DNA from: Cellulomonas sp. ACRRI | GTDB lineage: Bacteria > Actinomycetota > Actinomycetes > Actinomycetales > Cellulomonadaceae | Direction: 5' to 3' | Length of the DNA stretch: 64,000 bases | NCBI RefSeq assembly: GCF_022346185.1 | Contig: NZ_JAKRMS010000003.1 | Location: 1 to 64,000 of the forward strand | Part shown: positions 49,605 through 59,099 of the stretch, piece by piece | How positions within the stretch are numbered: the stretch's first letter is position 1 | How the letters are laid out: every line of letters starts with the position of its first letter | Program-made: the position numbers and the translations under genes | The notes under the pieces: generated by a model | Databases searched by the model: none | What the model saw: only the letters and a program-made list of their open reading frames with translations | Told to the model about the DNA's origin: nothing

Positions 49605-50740
49605 GCCGCGCACCGTGGCGGGGCTGGGGGGTCGCCCTCCGGCTGAGCGTCGCGCTCTCGGCGGTCACGCTGGTCACCGTCGCGACCGCCGGGCTGGTCG
49701 CCTCGCTGATCGGGCCCGGGATCTTCCACGAGAACCTGTTGCAGCACAACGAGGACGCGTCCGACGACGCGACCGAGCACGCCGAAGCGGCGTTCGGCAC
49801 GGCTGGCAGCGTCTCGCTGGGCGCGGCCCTGCTGCTCGCGCTGCTCGTGTCCTCGGTGTTGAGCATCTGGATCGCGGGGCGAGTGACCCGGTCGCTGCAA
49901 CCGATCGTCGCGGCCGCCGGGAGCGTGGCGCGTGGGGTGTATGACCGCCGGGTTCCCGTCCCGGGGTTGGGCGCCGAGTTCGACGACGTCGCGACCGCGA
50001 TGAACGCGATGTCCGAGCGCCTCGAGCACGTCGATGGCACCCGCCGCCGGCTGCTGGCGGACCTGGCCCACGAGATGCGCACGCCGCTGGCCACCCTGAC
50101 CGTGTATGTCGACTCGATCGAGGACGGGCTGCGGGACCCTGACGCCGCGACGCTGCAGGTGCTGCGCGACCAGGTGAACCGGCTGAGCCGGCTCGCGGAG
50201 GACGTCTCGGCGGTGTCACTCGCCGAGGAGCGGCGCCTGCCGCTGCGCCTCGCGGACGCCGCCCCGGAGGACCTGGTGCGCGCCGCGGCCGCTGCGGCCA
50301 ACCCTGCCTATGCCGCCAAGGGCGTGTACCTCCAGGTCGACACCGCGGCCCGCGCCCCGGCAGTCGTCGTGGACCGCGACCGCATCGGGCAGGTCCTGGC
50401 CAACCTTCTGGACAACGCGCTGCGGCACAGCGACCCCGGAGCCGCCGTCGTCGTGCGGGTCCGCGCCGAGCGGGACGCCGTCGCCATCGGCGTGCACGAC
50501 ACGGGCGACGGCATCGCCCCGGAACACCTGTCCCACGTGTTCGACCGGTTCTACCGGGCCGACGCGGCCCGCGACCGGGACCACGGTGGCTCAGGGATCG
50601 GGCTGACGGTGAGCAGGGCGTTCGCGGAGGCACACGACGGATCGTTGGAAGCCGCCAGCCCCGGCGCCGGGCAGGGCGCCACCTTCACGCTCCGGCTACC
50701 CGCACGGCGGGCACGAGCCGGCGCAGACAGCGCCAGATGA
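49601..50740 (+). CDS. Sensor histidine kinase
   Basis: 379 aa. Two membrane helices (about 12-34 and 70-91) flank a short 35-residue sensor loop containing 'FHENLLQHNEDASDDATEH', rich in His and acidic residues and fit to bind a metal. HAMP domain, H-box 'LADLAHEMRTPLATL', N-box 'LANLLDNALRHS', and G-boxes 'DTGDGIAPE' and 'GGSGIGLT'. The signal is unknown; Cu or redox state is plausible from the neighbours. Confidence 0.92.
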   Translation: MSRAPWRGWGVALRLSVALSAVTLVTVATAGLVASLIGPGIFHENLLQHNEDASDDATEHAEAAFGTAGSVSLGAALLLALLVSSVLSIWIAGRVTRSLQPIVAAAGSVARGVYDRRVPVPGLGAEFDDVATAMNAMSERLEHVDGTRRRLLADLAHEMRTPLATLTVYVDSIEDGLRDPDAATLQVLRDQVNRLSRLAEDVSAVSLAEERRLPLRLADAAPEDLVRAAAAAANPAYAAKGVYLQVDTAARAPAVVVDRDRIGQVLANLLDNALRHSDPGAAVVVRVRAERDAVAIGVHDTGDGIAPEHLSHVFDRFYRADAARDRDHGGSGIGLTVSRAFAEAHDGSLEAASPGAGQGATFTLRLPARRARAGADSAR

Positions 50741-50754
50741 AGGAACGCTGAAGG
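50738..50754 (+). promoter_or_regulatory. Response-regulator-like box 4
   Basis: TGAAGG-AACGC-TGAAGG, a perfect 11-bp direct repeat across the kinase stop codon, before the M23 peptidase gene. TACCGT follows 37 bp later as a possible -10, the same spacing as at box 1. Confidence 0.6.
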
Positions 50755-50832
50755 CGCGCCCCCGCGCCGCTGCGTCGTCGACGCCCCGGCCTACCGTGGT
50801 CGCGCCCTCGCGTTCCACGACAGGAATCCCGC

Positions 50833-52182
50833 ATGCGTCGACCCGTTGCCCGCCCCCCGCGTCTGTGGCGCCGCGCAACCGCGACCCTGGTCGCCGTGGC
50901 CGTCCTGGTGGCTCTCGCCCCCGCAGCGGGCTCAGCTGACGACCTCGACGACCGGCGACGTGCAGCCCAGGAACGCGCTGACGCCGCCCAGCGCCGCGCC
51001 GAGGACCTGCAGGCGTCGATCGAGGGCCTGTCCGCCGACCTCGCGCAGGCCGTCAGCGATCTCGCAGCGACCGAGGCCCGGCTGCCCGCCGCCCAGCAGG
51101 AGCTCAGGACCGCACAGGACGAACTGGCCGGCGCCGAACGGCGCGCCGAGCTCGTGCAGGCCCGCCTCGTCGACGCCACGGACCAGCGCGACAGCATCAG
51201 CGCCGACCTGACCGAGAACGCCGCACGCGACCAAGACGTCCGGGACAGCATCGGCCAACTCGCGCGCCAGGCGTACCAGGGCGGGGGTGACATGTCCGCC
51301 ATCGCGGTGGTCCTCGACGCCCAGAGCGTCGATGACTTCAACCGCCGCTACCAGGCCGCCGCGACCGCGCAGCGCGCCCAGCGCGAGCTCGTCCAGGAGC
51401 TTGCCGACCTCGCCGGCGACGCCCGGAACGCACAGACCCGTCTGACCGCCGTCACCGATCGGATCGGCGAGCTGAAGGCCGAGGCCGAGGCCGAGGTTGT
51501 GCGCGCCGACCAGGCTCGCGCCGCCGCAGCGACGCGTGAGCAGGAGATCGAGGACCTGATCGCCGACCAGCGCTCAACCCAGCAGCGCCTAGCCGGCATG
51601 AAGAACCAGGCCGAAGCCGAGCGCGCCCAGGTCGAGAGCGACCGCGCCGCGGTCGAGCAAGAGCTCGCCGGCATCATCGCCGAGCAGCAGCGCGCCGCCG
51701 CAGCCAAGCCGGCGCCCGCGGCGCCCGGCGCACAGCAACCGGCCGCGCCCCCGCCGCCCTCCAACGGCGCGGGTGCGATCTTCGCCAACCCGACCTCGAT
51801 CAACCCGATGTACGTCACGTCCAGCTACGGCATGCGGCTGCACCCGATCCTTGGGTACACGCGCCTGCACGCCGGGATCGACCTACGCACCTACTGCAAC
51901 ACCCCGCTGTACGCCCCGCGCGACGCGACCGTGCAGTGGGCGCAGCGGCGCGGGACGTTCGGCAATCAGGTGATGCTGAACTACGGCACCGTGAACGGTC
52001 AGCCGATGATGAGCAGCTCGAACCACCTCACGAGCTTTGCCGTGTCGACCGGTCAGCAGGTGCGCCGGGGCGACCTCATCGGTTACTCCGGCAACACGGG
52101 CCTGTCTGGTGCCTGCCATCTGCACTTCGAGGTGTACGTGAACGGTTCCACCGTCGACCCCGCACCGCTGCTGGGGCGGTGA
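50833..52182 (+). CDS. Secreted M23 (LytM) peptidase with EnvC-like coiled coil
   Basis: 449 aa. Signal peptide (residues about 14-35), a long coiled coil (36-295) with heptads, a Pro/Ala linker, then the M23 domain: 'TSSYGMRLHPILGYTRLHAG' (first His, then H-x3-D in 'HAGIDL') and 'CHLHFEVYVNG'. All zinc ligands are present, so it should be an active endopeptidase. It is probably regulated by the preceding two-component system. Confidence 0.92.
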   Translation: MRRPVARPPRLWRRATATLVAVAVLVALAPAAGSADDLDDRRRAAQERADAAQRRAEDLQASIEGLSADLAQAVSDLAATEARLPAAQQELRTAQDELAGAERRAELVQARLVDATDQRDSISADLTENAARDQDVRDSIGQLARQAYQGGGDMSAIAVVLDAQSVDDFNRRYQAAATAQRAQRELVQELADLAGDARNAQTRLTAVTDRIGELKAEAEAEVVRADQARAAAATREQEIEDLIADQRSTQQRLAGMKNQAEAERAQVESDRAAVEQELAGIIAEQQRAAAAKPAPAAPGAQQPAAPPPPSNGAGAIFANPTSINPMYVTSSYGMRLHPILGYTRLHAGIDLRTYCNTPLYAPRDATVQWAQRRGTFGNQVMLNYGTVNGQPMMSSSNHLTSFAVSTGQQVRRGDLIGYSGNTGLSGACHLHFEVYVNGSTVDPAPLLGR

Positions 52183-52187
52183 CCAGG

Positions 52188-52775
52188 ATGCGTACTGCTC
52201 TCCGCGCAGCGGCACTTGTCGCTACTGCCGTTGTGGCGCTGGCCGGGTGCGCCCCGTCCGAGACCACGGGCGCGAGTGTGCCGAACCAGGGCTACGTCTC
52301 CGGCGACGGCAGCGTCCAGACCTGGGACGTCGACGAACGGGGCGAGCCGGTCGCGGTCACCGGCACGACGTACCAGGGCGAACAGGTCGACACTGCGGAC
52401 TGGCTCGGGCAGATCGTGGTGCTCAACACCTGGTACGCCGCGTGCCCGCCGTGCCGGAGCGAGGCGCCGACGCTCGCCGCGCTCGCCCGCGACCGCGCAG
52501 ACGACGGCGTTCGTCTGCTCGGGATCAACGTCGAGGACGCCGCGGGCGCGGCGCTGGCGTTCGAGCGCACCTTCGACATCCCGTACCCGTCGATCGACGA
52601 CTCCGGGGGCACGGCGGTCAGCGCCCTGTCGGGGACCATCCCGCTCCAGGCCGTTCCCACCACCGTGATCCTCGACCGCCAGGGACGAGTCGCCGCACGA
52701 ATCGTCGGCCTCGCCGAGGAATCCACCCTCGGCGCCGTCGTCGACGACGTCGTCGCCGAGTCAGGTGCGCCGTGA
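52188..52775 (+). CDS. TlpA/ResA-like thioredoxin lipoprotein
   Basis: 195 aa. Lipobox 'ALAGC' (Cys at about 22). Redox site 'NTWYAACPPCRSEAP' (C-P-P-C) and cis-Pro in 'LQAVPTTVILDRQGRV'. It reduces apocytochrome c or copper-site thiols using electrons from CcdA. It starts 5 nt after the M23 gene. Confidence 0.9.
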   Translation: MRTALRAAALVATAVVALAGCAPSETTGASVPNQGYVSGDGSVQTWDVDERGEPVAVTGTTYQGEQVDTADWLGQIVVLNTWYAACPPCRSEAPTLAALARDRADDGVRLLGINVEDAAGAALAFERTFDIPYPSIDDSGGTAVSALSGTIPLQAVPTTVILDRQGRVAARIVGLAEESTLGAVVDDVVAESGAP

Positions 52776-52794
52776 CCGGGCGCCGCGACACCTG

Positions 52795-53763
52795 ATGCTC
52801 CCCGCGGACTTCTCAGGGCCGGCTCGGATCCCGACCGTCCCGCCGGGTATGGCCTCCTACCTCGCGCCGTGGATCCAGCCGGTTCCCGTGCTGCCGGTGA
52901 TCGCCGTGCTTCTCGGTTCCGCCTACGTCATCGGCGTCATCCTGCGGCACCGCAGCGGGCACCGGTGGCCCGTGAGCCGGACGCTGTCGTTCCTCGGCGG
53001 GTGCGTCGTGCTGCTGATCGTCACCGGGGCAGGCGTCGAGGGCTACGGCTACGAGATGTTCTCGGTCTTCATGTTCCAGCAGCTCACCTTGATGATGTTC
53101 GTCGCTCCCCTGCTGGTGCTCGGCCGACCGGGCACTCTGCTCCTGCACGCGGCCCCGCATCACGGACCGGGCCGGGTGCTCCTGGTCGGGGCGCGCCGCG
53201 CGCTGCGGTCGCCGATCGCCGCCGCAGCGTTGCACCCGGCAGTCACGGTGCCGCTGTTCCTGCTCGCGTTCTACGGCCTGTACCTAACCGACGCCGCCGG
53301 TGTTGTGCTGTCCTCGTGGTCCGGGCACACGGCCCTGGAGGTGGCGCTCCTCGTCGCGGGCGTGCTGTTCGCGGCCCCGGTGCTGTCGCGTGACCCGCTA
53401 CCGCGTCGACAGAGCCACGCCGGGCGTGCGCTGGACGTGGCGGTGGAGATGCCGCTGCACGCGTTCTTCGGGGTCGTACTGATGATGGCGACCATGCCCG
53501 TGGTCACGGCGTTCGGGCACCCGCCAGCTAGTTGGGGGGTGGACTTGGTCACCGACCAGCAGACCGCCGGTGCCTTGGCCTGGTCCTACGGGGAACTGCC
53601 CACGCTGATCGTGCTGCTCATCGTCTTGTCCCGCTGGCACCGTGAGGAGACGGTCAGCACCGCGCTGCGCGACCGCCGCGCAGACAGGGACGGCGACGTC
53701 GAGCTCGACGCCTACAACGCCTACCTCGCCGGTCTCGCCGCCCGCGACCGGCGCACCACCTGA
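52795..53763 (+). CDS. CtaG-family cytochrome c oxidase assembly/copper protein
   Basis: 322 aa from ATG 52795 (an in-frame GTG at 52765 overlaps the previous gene). Seven membrane helices. It has the CtaG_caa3 pattern: conserved 'YLAPWIQPVPVLPVIA', 'MFSVFMFQQLTLMMFVAPL', a Met-rich intramembrane segment 'FFGVVLMMATMPVV', and a His within 'EMPLHAFFG'. Members handle copper for cytochrome oxidase. Confidence 0.87.
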   Translation: MLPADFSGPARIPTVPPGMASYLAPWIQPVPVLPVIAVLLGSAYVIGVILRHRSGHRWPVSRTLSFLGGCVVLLIVTGAGVEGYGYEMFSVFMFQQLTLMMFVAPLLVLGRPGTLLLHAAPHHGPGRVLLVGARRALRSPIAAAALHPAVTVPLFLLAFYGLYLTDAAGVVLSSWSGHTALEVALLVAGVLFAAPVLSRDPLPRRQSHAGRALDVAVEMPLHAFFGVVLMMATMPVVTAFGHPPASWGVDLVTDQQTAGALAWSYGELPTLIVLLIVLSRWHREETVSTALRDRRADRDGDVELDAYNAYLAGLAARDRRTT

Positions 53764-53834
53764 GCGACCCGTCCCGCCGGGTCCCCGTTCCGAACCACGT
53801 CCACTAGCAACCGCGCCACCCCGAGAGGTCCGAC

Positions 53835-54512
53835 ATGCACCACGTCCCCACGCCCACGCCGCTGCGCCGACGGTCGGTGGCCCGCCTCGCGCTGATCCCG
53901 GTGCTCGCCCTCGCAGCGTTTGCCGTGTCCACCGGTCCGGCCGCCGCGCACTCGGGGATGACGGGCTCGGATCCTGCGGACGGCGCAACGGTCGATGTCG
54001 CGCCCGACGCCGTCTCGCTCACGTTCAACGAGGCACCGCAGGCGCTCGGTACCGAGGTCGCGGTGGTTGGTCCCGATGGAGCGCGCGTCAGCGAGGGCGT
54101 AACCACGGTCGCCGACGTCACGGTCACCCAGGCCCTGTCCGCGACTCGACCTGCCGGGACCTACGTGATCCAGTGGCGGGTGACCTCTGCCGACGGGCAC
54201 CCGCTGTCCGGTGAACTCACGTTCACGGCCTCGGCCGGTACCGGCGTCCAGGCGTCGGTCGACGAGGGATCCACCCATCCAGAGCCGGAACCGATCCAGG
54301 AGACCACCGCACCGAGCGCCGAGAACACTGCAGAGACCGCCGCGCCGAGCGGCATGGACGAGGAGGAGATCTCCTGGCAGTGGGGCCCGACCTCGATCAT
54401 CGCCCTGGTCGCGATCGCTGCCGCAGCCGGCGCACTCGTCGTGGTCGCGCTGCGCCTGCGCCGACGCAACTTCGGGACCCGGGGCGAGGACCTGGAGCAC
54501 GGCGACCGGTGA
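53835..54512 (+). CDS. copC: CopC-domain copper-binding protein with C-terminal membrane anchor
   Basis: 225 aa. Signal peptide ending 'AAAHSGMTGSDPADGATVDV'; the mature N-terminal His is the Cu2+-binding residue of CopC. The conserved 'GTYVIQWRVTSADGHPLSG' contains the second His ligand. A linker and a single C-terminal helix (residues about 182-203) follow. It is 71 nt downstream of the CtaG gene and fits copper transfer at the outer membrane face. Confidence 0.9.
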   Translation: MHHVPTPTPLRRRSVARLALIPVLALAAFAVSTGPAAAHSGMTGSDPADGATVDVAPDAVSLTFNEAPQALGTEVAVVGPDGARVSEGVTTVADVTVTQALSATRPAGTYVIQWRVTSADGHPLSGELTFTASAGTGVQASVDEGSTHPEPEPIQETTAPSAENTAETAAPSGMDEEEISWQWGPTSIIALVAIAAAAGALVVVALRLRRRNFGTRGEDLEHGDR

Positions 54513-54528
54513 TCCCAGCTTAGTCGGA

Positions 54529-54534
54529 TCTTCA
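54529..54534 (-). promoter_or_regulatory. Response-regulator-like box 5 (half site)
   Basis: On the minus strand, TGATGAAGATCCGACTAAG repeats the TGAAGATCCGA of box 3, but the second half (CTAAGC) is poorly conserved. It lies before the FliL-like gene. Confidence 0.35.
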
Positions 54535-54620
54535 TCAGCCGGCCCCTCACCGACGGACCTGCCAGGGACGATCCAGTCGCTGCACCGCACCGCGCGCGTG
54601 CCAGCAGCGAGGAGGGGCGC

Positions 54621-55127
54621 ATGCCCGAACAGCGAATCATCGGTTCCAGCAGCAGGATCGGTGGCCAGCGACCATCATCGTCGGCGAGCACCGACTCCCA
54701 GCCCACGCCCGCGCCCGTACCGACACCGGCCAAGCGCAGCAGACGCACCCTCGTGCTCGTCGCGATCCTCGTCGCCGTGGCGGGCGTGGCCTGGTACCTG
54801 CTTCGCGGGAACGCTGCATCGGAAGCGGAACCGGCGGAAGTCGAGCTCGGCACCGTGCAGGCGGTCGAACCGATCAGCATCAACCTCGCGAACGGCCGCT
54901 ACCTGCGTCTGGGCCTCGGCCTGCAGCTCACCGCCGAGGTGGCCGAGGACGTCGACACCGTCAAGGCGCTGGATCTCGCGATCGCGTTGTTCTCCCAGCG
55001 GTCGATCGACGAGCTGAACACCCCCGAGGGCAGGGACGCACTCAAGAACGAGCTCGCGACCCAGCTGACCGAGGTCTACGAGGGAGAGGTCGTCGACGTG
55101 TACTTCAGCAACTTCGTCTACCAGTGA
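54621..55127 (+). CDS. FliL-like membrane protein, orphan
   Basis: 168 aa. A flexible N-terminus, one membrane helix (about 42-60), then the FliL domain: 'PISINLANGRYLRLGLGLQL', 'KALDLAIALFSQRSIDELN', 'KNELATQLTEVYEGEVVDVYFSNFV'. FliL normally supports the flagellar stator, yet no other flagellar gene is present. The domain is SPFH-like, so a stress or envelope role is possible here. Length and motif order are normal. Confidence 0.88.
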   Translation: MPEQRIIGSSSRIGGQRPSSSASTDSQPTPAPVPTPAKRSRRTLVLVAILVAVAGVAWYLLRGNAASEAEPAEVELGTVQAVEPISINLANGRYLRLGLGLQLTAEVAEDVDTVKALDLAIALFSQRSIDELNTPEGRDALKNELATQLTEVYEGEVVDVYFSNFVYQ

Positions 55128-55150
55128 CCGCCCCCGAGACCCTGCCGGAG

Positions 55151-55167
55151 TCTTCATCGAACCTCAA
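55151..55167 (-). promoter_or_regulatory. Response-regulator-like box 6
   Basis: Minus strand reads TTGAGG-TTCGA-TGAAGA, 11-bp period, between the FliL-like gene and lnt. Confidence 0.5.
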
Positions 55168-55302
55168 CCACCGCCGGCGGTCCGTGAGAGCACCCAGCGC
55201 TTACGGTGAGAACACCCCGCGGCGGTAGCGCTCGATGGATCCGAGCCCCCCGCCGCCGCGGGGCCCATCCGTCGTTTTCCCGCCCCAGGAGCCGTGCCGG
55301 AC

Positions 55303-56895
55303 ATGCCTGCCGTGCTCCCGGCCGCGACGGCGAGCACGGTCGAGACGGGCAAGGTCACTCGGCCAGTTCGGGCGTTGCTGTGCGCCGCGGCGGGAGGGGC
55401 GCTGACCAGCGCAGCGTTCCCTGAGCGCGGATGGTGGCCGGTGGCCTTCGCCGGGATCGGCGTTCTCGTCCTGGCATCTCGCCGCCTCGGCGTGGGGTCG
55501 ACTGCGCTCGTCTGGTTCGGGTGGGCAGCGGCGTTCTTCCTGCCCCATCTGAGCTGGGCGCGCGAAGCAGCGGGACCGCTCGCGTGGGTCGCGCTGTCGG
55601 TTCTCGAGGCCGCCGTGGTCGCGGTCACCGGGATGGCGTGGTCCCTGGCCCGGCGGGCGGCGTTCGTCGTGAGGGTTCCCGGCCTGGGTGCGGTGGTGTT
55701 CGCTTCCGTGTGGGTCACCGGCGAGCAGGTCCGGTCGGTGCTGCCGTTCGGCGGCTTCCCATGGGGACGTCTTGCCTTCTCACAGGTCGACGGCCCGCTG
55801 CTGCCGATCGCGTCGCTAGCCGGTGCACCCGGACTGTCGTTCGCCGTCGCCCTCGGCGGGTACGCGCTGTCCGCGGTCCTGCTCGCGGCGAGGCACCGTC
55901 AGCCACGCCGGGTGGTGACCGTGATCGCGGCAACCGCCGCGGCGCTGACGCCGGGAACATTCAATGCGCTTCCGACGCAACCGGAGACGGGCGAGCTGCG
56001 GCTGGGCGCCGTCCAGGGGAACGTCCCCGAAGACCCGGGACGAGGCCGTGCCCGCGAGGTGCTCGACAACCACGTCGAGGGAACACGCGCGGTCGCCGGC
56101 AGGCAGTCCGAGCCGCTGGACCTCGTGGTCTGGCCCGAGAACGCCACCGACATTGACCCGCGGACCGACGCGGGCGCGGCGGCACGTGTCCAGGACGCCG
56201 CCGACTCGGCCGGGGCGCCCGTGCTGCTCGGGGCAATGAGGTACGAACCGGACGCCCGGTACAACGACGTCCTCGTGTGGGACCCGGCGTCGGGACCGGT
56301 GGCCGCGTACACCAAGCAACGACCGGCGCCATTCGGCGAGTACATCCCCCTGCGAAGGTTCGTCCGCCTGTTCTCGACGGAGGTGGACCGGGTTGCGGTC
56401 GACATGGTCGCCGGCCAGGAGCCCGCGCTGCTGCCCGTGCCCTCGACCCGGCTCTCGCGAGACGTCCTCGCCGCGACCGTCATCTGCTTCGAGGTCGCCT
56501 ACGACGACGTCGTGCGCGACGCAGTGCGGCGGGGTGCGGAGATACTCCTGGTCCCGACGAACAACGCCTCCTTCGGGCGCACCGCCCAGTCCACGCAGCA
56601 ACTGGCGATGACGCGGCTACGGGCTGTGGAACACGGCCGAGCGGCCGTCCAGATCTCCACCGTCGGGGTGAGTGCGATCATCGCGCCTGACGGAACAATC
56701 CTCGACCGTACGTCCCTGTTCACCAGCGACACGATGACCGAGCGTCTGCCGTTGCGGACGACACTCACGATCGCCGATCGTCTTGCGGATGCCCCGACCG
56801 TGGCTGCGTGGATCCTGTCGTTCGGGGCAGTCACTGGTGGTCTCGGACGAGTCGGTAGATGCCGTCGGAAGCCGAACGGACCAGGCGAAGACTGA
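55303..56895 (+). CDS. lnt: Apolipoprotein N-acyltransferase
   Basis: 530 aa from ATG 55303, 11 nt after AGGAG; GTG 55294 lies too close to that site. Six to seven membrane helices are followed by a nitrilase domain with the Glu-Lys-Cys triad: 'LVVWPENATDID', 'YTKQRPAPFGEYIPLR' and 'ATVICFEVAYDD'. It adds the third acyl chain to lipoproteins, here probably also those of the island (TlpA-like, DUF305). A final membrane helix is short. Confidence 0.93.
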   Translation: MPAVLPAATASTVETGKVTRPVRALLCAAAGGALTSAAFPERGWWPVAFAGIGVLVLASRRLGVGSTALVWFGWAAAFFLPHLSWAREAAGPLAWVALSVLEAAVVAVTGMAWSLARRAAFVVRVPGLGAVVFASVWVTGEQVRSVLPFGGFPWGRLAFSQVDGPLLPIASLAGAPGLSFAVALGGYALSAVLLAARHRQPRRVVTVIAATAAALTPGTFNALPTQPETGELRLGAVQGNVPEDPGRGRAREVLDNHVEGTRAVAGRQSEPLDLVVWPENATDIDPRTDAGAAARVQDAADSAGAPVLLGAMRYEPDARYNDVLVWDPASGPVAAYTKQRPAPFGEYIPLRRFVRLFSTEVDRVAVDMVAGQEPALLPVPSTRLSRDVLAATVICFEVAYDDVVRDAVRRGAEILLVPTNNASFGRTAQSTQQLAMTRLRAVEHGRAAVQISTVGVSAIIAPDGTILDRTSLFTSDTMTERLPLRTTLTIADRLADAPTVAAWILSFGAVTGGLGRVGRCRRKPNGPGED

Positions 56896-57093
56896 TCTGG
56901 GGGCGATGCCGAGGAGCGCCGGCCCGTGGACTGTGGCGTCGGCGCGGGCCAGCGCTCTCACGGTGAGGCGCTCAGCGCCGTCCGGTCATGACCTGCGCGC
57001 TGAAGGCCCAGAACCGGCAGCGCCTACCCCGCACAGCAGTCGGGTGCGGGGTCAAGTCCCGTCTGTCCTGAAGTGGCTCGTCCCGTCGCCAGC

Positions 57094-57147
57094 ATCTTCG
57101 GTGTTCCCCGCGGCGGACACCGGGTCGTGGCGGGGAACACCGAAGAT
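57094..57147. terminator. Bidirectional terminator with 18-bp stem
   Basis: ATCTTCGGTGTTCCCCGC (57094-57111) and its exact inverse (57130-57147) enclose an 18-nt loop between convergent lnt and the P-type ATPase gene. Confidence 0.8.
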
Positions 57148-57161
57148 CAGGGCCGGACGGG

Positions 57162-59099
57162 CTAAGCGGCGAGCTCCTGGCGCTGCGGCACGGCCACGCG
57201 CGCCTTGTAGCGGCCCGCGCGGACGCCGTTGGCGATCACGAAGACCTCCGCGACCTCGTGCACGAGGACGACGGCCGCCAGGCCGAGGACACCGAAGAGC
57301 GCTAGGGGGATGAGCACGCCGATCAAGGCGAGCGAGAATGCGACGTTCTGCCACATGATCACGCGGGTCCGCCGGGCGTGCGCGAGGACTCGGGGCAGAT
57401 GGTGCAGGTCGTTGCCCATGAGCGCGACGTCGGCGGTCTCGATCGCGACGTCGGTGCCCATGGCGCCCATAGCTATGCCGATGTTCGCAGTGGCCAACGC
57501 CGGCGCGTCGTTCACCCCGTCACCCACCATCGCGACCGGGCGACGGGACGACAGCTCTCGGACGATGTCGGCCTTGTCCTCTGGGCGCAGCTCGGCATGC
57601 ACATCGCTGATCCCAGCCTCAGCCGCCAAGGCGCGCGCCGTTCGATCGTTGTCTCCCGTGAGCATCGCGACGTCGTAGCCGGCCCCGGTCAGCTCGCGCA
57701 CGACGGCGGCGGCTTCGGGGCGCAGCTCGTCGCGTACGCCGATCGCACCGAGCAGTTCGCCGGCCGTCTCGACCAGCACGGCGGTCTCGCCCCGCTCCTG
57801 CATCCGTGCGATGTCCGCACGCAGGGGCCCGGCCTCGATCCACCCGGGTCGACCTAGACGGACCGGTTGTCCGTCGAGGCTGCCAGTGATCCCAGAGCCG
57901 GTGACCGCGGCCACGTCCTGGACGTCCGGTCGGTCAGTGGTCGCCGCGAGGATGGCCCGCGCCAGCGGGTGCTCGCTGCGCGACTCCAGCCCGGCGGCCA
58001 CGGCCAGCAGCTCGTCGCGGGTGTGGCCGAAGGCCGCGACCACGTCCACCACCGCCGGGGCGTTGGCGGTCAGCGTGCCGGTCTTGTCCAGGGCCAGCGA
58101 TCGAATCTTCCCGAGCTCCTCAAGCGCAGCGCCACCCTTGACCAGCACTCCACCCTTGGTGGCGGCGCCCACCGCAGCGACCACGGTCACCGGAACGGAG
58201 ATCGCCAGCGCGCAGGGCGACGCCGCGACCAGCACGACGAGCGCGCGCTCGATCCACAGCGTCGGGTCGCCCGCCAGGGCACCGACGACGGCGATGAGTG
58301 CTGCCGCGATCAGGATCCCGGGGACCAGCCGGGAGGCGATCGCGTCAGCCAGGCGCTGCCCGCCGCCCTTGCGTGCCTGCTCGGCCTCGACGATGTGCAC
58401 GATCCGAGCGAGGGAGTTGTCCTCGGCGGTCGTGGTGACCTCGACCTCCAGTGCGCCCGTGCCGTTGATGGAACCCGCCAGCACGGTGTGCCCGGGACCG
58501 GCTTCGACCGGGACGGACTCTCCGGTCAGCGCTGAGACGTCCAGCGCAGTCGCGCCGCTGCGGATCACCCCGTCGGTGGCGATGCGCTCTCCGGGACGTA
58601 CGAGCAGGACCTCGCCGATGGCCAGGGTCGCCGGCTCGACCGTGACGGGTCGCCCCTCTCGCAGGACTGTGGCCTCGGTCGGCACCAGGTCGAGCAACGC
58701 TCGCAGCCCGCGCCGGGTGCGGGCCAGGGAGTACTCCTCCAGGCCCTCGGAGATGGAGTAGAGGATCGCCAGCATCGCAGCTTCCTCCACCTGGCCCAGG
58801 ATCACCGCGCCCACTGCCGCGATCGTCATCAAGGTGCCGACGCCGATCCGGCCCTTGCGCAGCCTGCGCAGGGTCCCGGGGACGAACGTGGACGCGGCGA
58901 TGATCAGCGCCGCGGCCTCACCGGCGAGCACGATCCAGTGCGGCACGTCGGCACGGGAGACCAGCCAGGTGGCACCGAGCACCACCGCGGCGAGCGCGGC
59001 CGCGCGGATCTCGCTCACCTGCCACAGGCTCGTGGACTCCTCAGCCTCCTCGACCTCGGTCCCGTCGGCGTCATCGGAGCAGCCGCACGCGTCGCTCAT
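57162..59099 (-). CDS. zntA: P1B-type Zn/Cd/Pb-exporting ATPase
   Basis: 645 aa. Short Cys-rich N-terminus 'MSDACGCSDDADG' instead of a full HMA domain; membrane metal site 'SPCALAISVPV' (CPx class for Zn/Cd/Pb); phosphorylation 'DKTGTLT'; 'HPLARAI' (SEHPLA class); hinge 'MVGDGVNDAPALA'. The last helix shows 'VVLVHEVAEVFVIANG' with Asp replaced by the His-Glu pair. ATGA overlap with its ArsR regulator. Confidence 0.93.
   Translation of the reverse strand: MSDACGCSDDADGTEVEEAEESTSLWQVSEIRAAALAAVVLGATWLVSRADVPHWIVLAGEAAALIIAASTFVPGTLRRLRKGRIGVGTLMTIAAVGAVILGQVEEAAMLAILYSISEGLEEYSLARTRRGLRALLDLVPTEATVLREGRPVTVEPATLAIGEVLLVRPGERIATDGVIRSGATALDVSALTGESVPVEAGPGHTVLAGSINGTGALEVEVTTTAEDNSLARIVHIVEAEQARKGGGQRLADAIASRLVPGILIAAALIAVVGALAGDPTLWIERALVVLVAASPCALAISVPVTVVAAVGAATKGGVLVKGGAALEELGKIRSLALDKTGTLTANAPAVVDVVAAFGHTRDELLAVAAGLESRSEHPLARAILAATTDRPDVQDVAAVTGSGITGSLDGQPVRLGRPGWIEAGPLRADIARMQERGETAVLVETAGELLGAIGVRDELRPEAAAVVRELTGAGYDVAMLTGDNDRTARALAAEAGISDVHAELRPEDKADIVRELSSRRPVAMVGDGVNDAPALATANIGIAMGAMGTDVAIETADVALMGNDLHHLPRVLAHARRTRVIMWQNVAFSLALIGVLIPLALFGVLGLAAVVLVHEVAEVFVIANGVRAGRYKARVAVPQRQELAA

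Noticed and set aside
57020-57062. tRNA-like arm (GGGGTCAAGTCCCG) downstream of lnt
   Set aside because: Looks like a T-arm, but no cloverleaf, anticodon arm or acceptor stem can be drawn around it.
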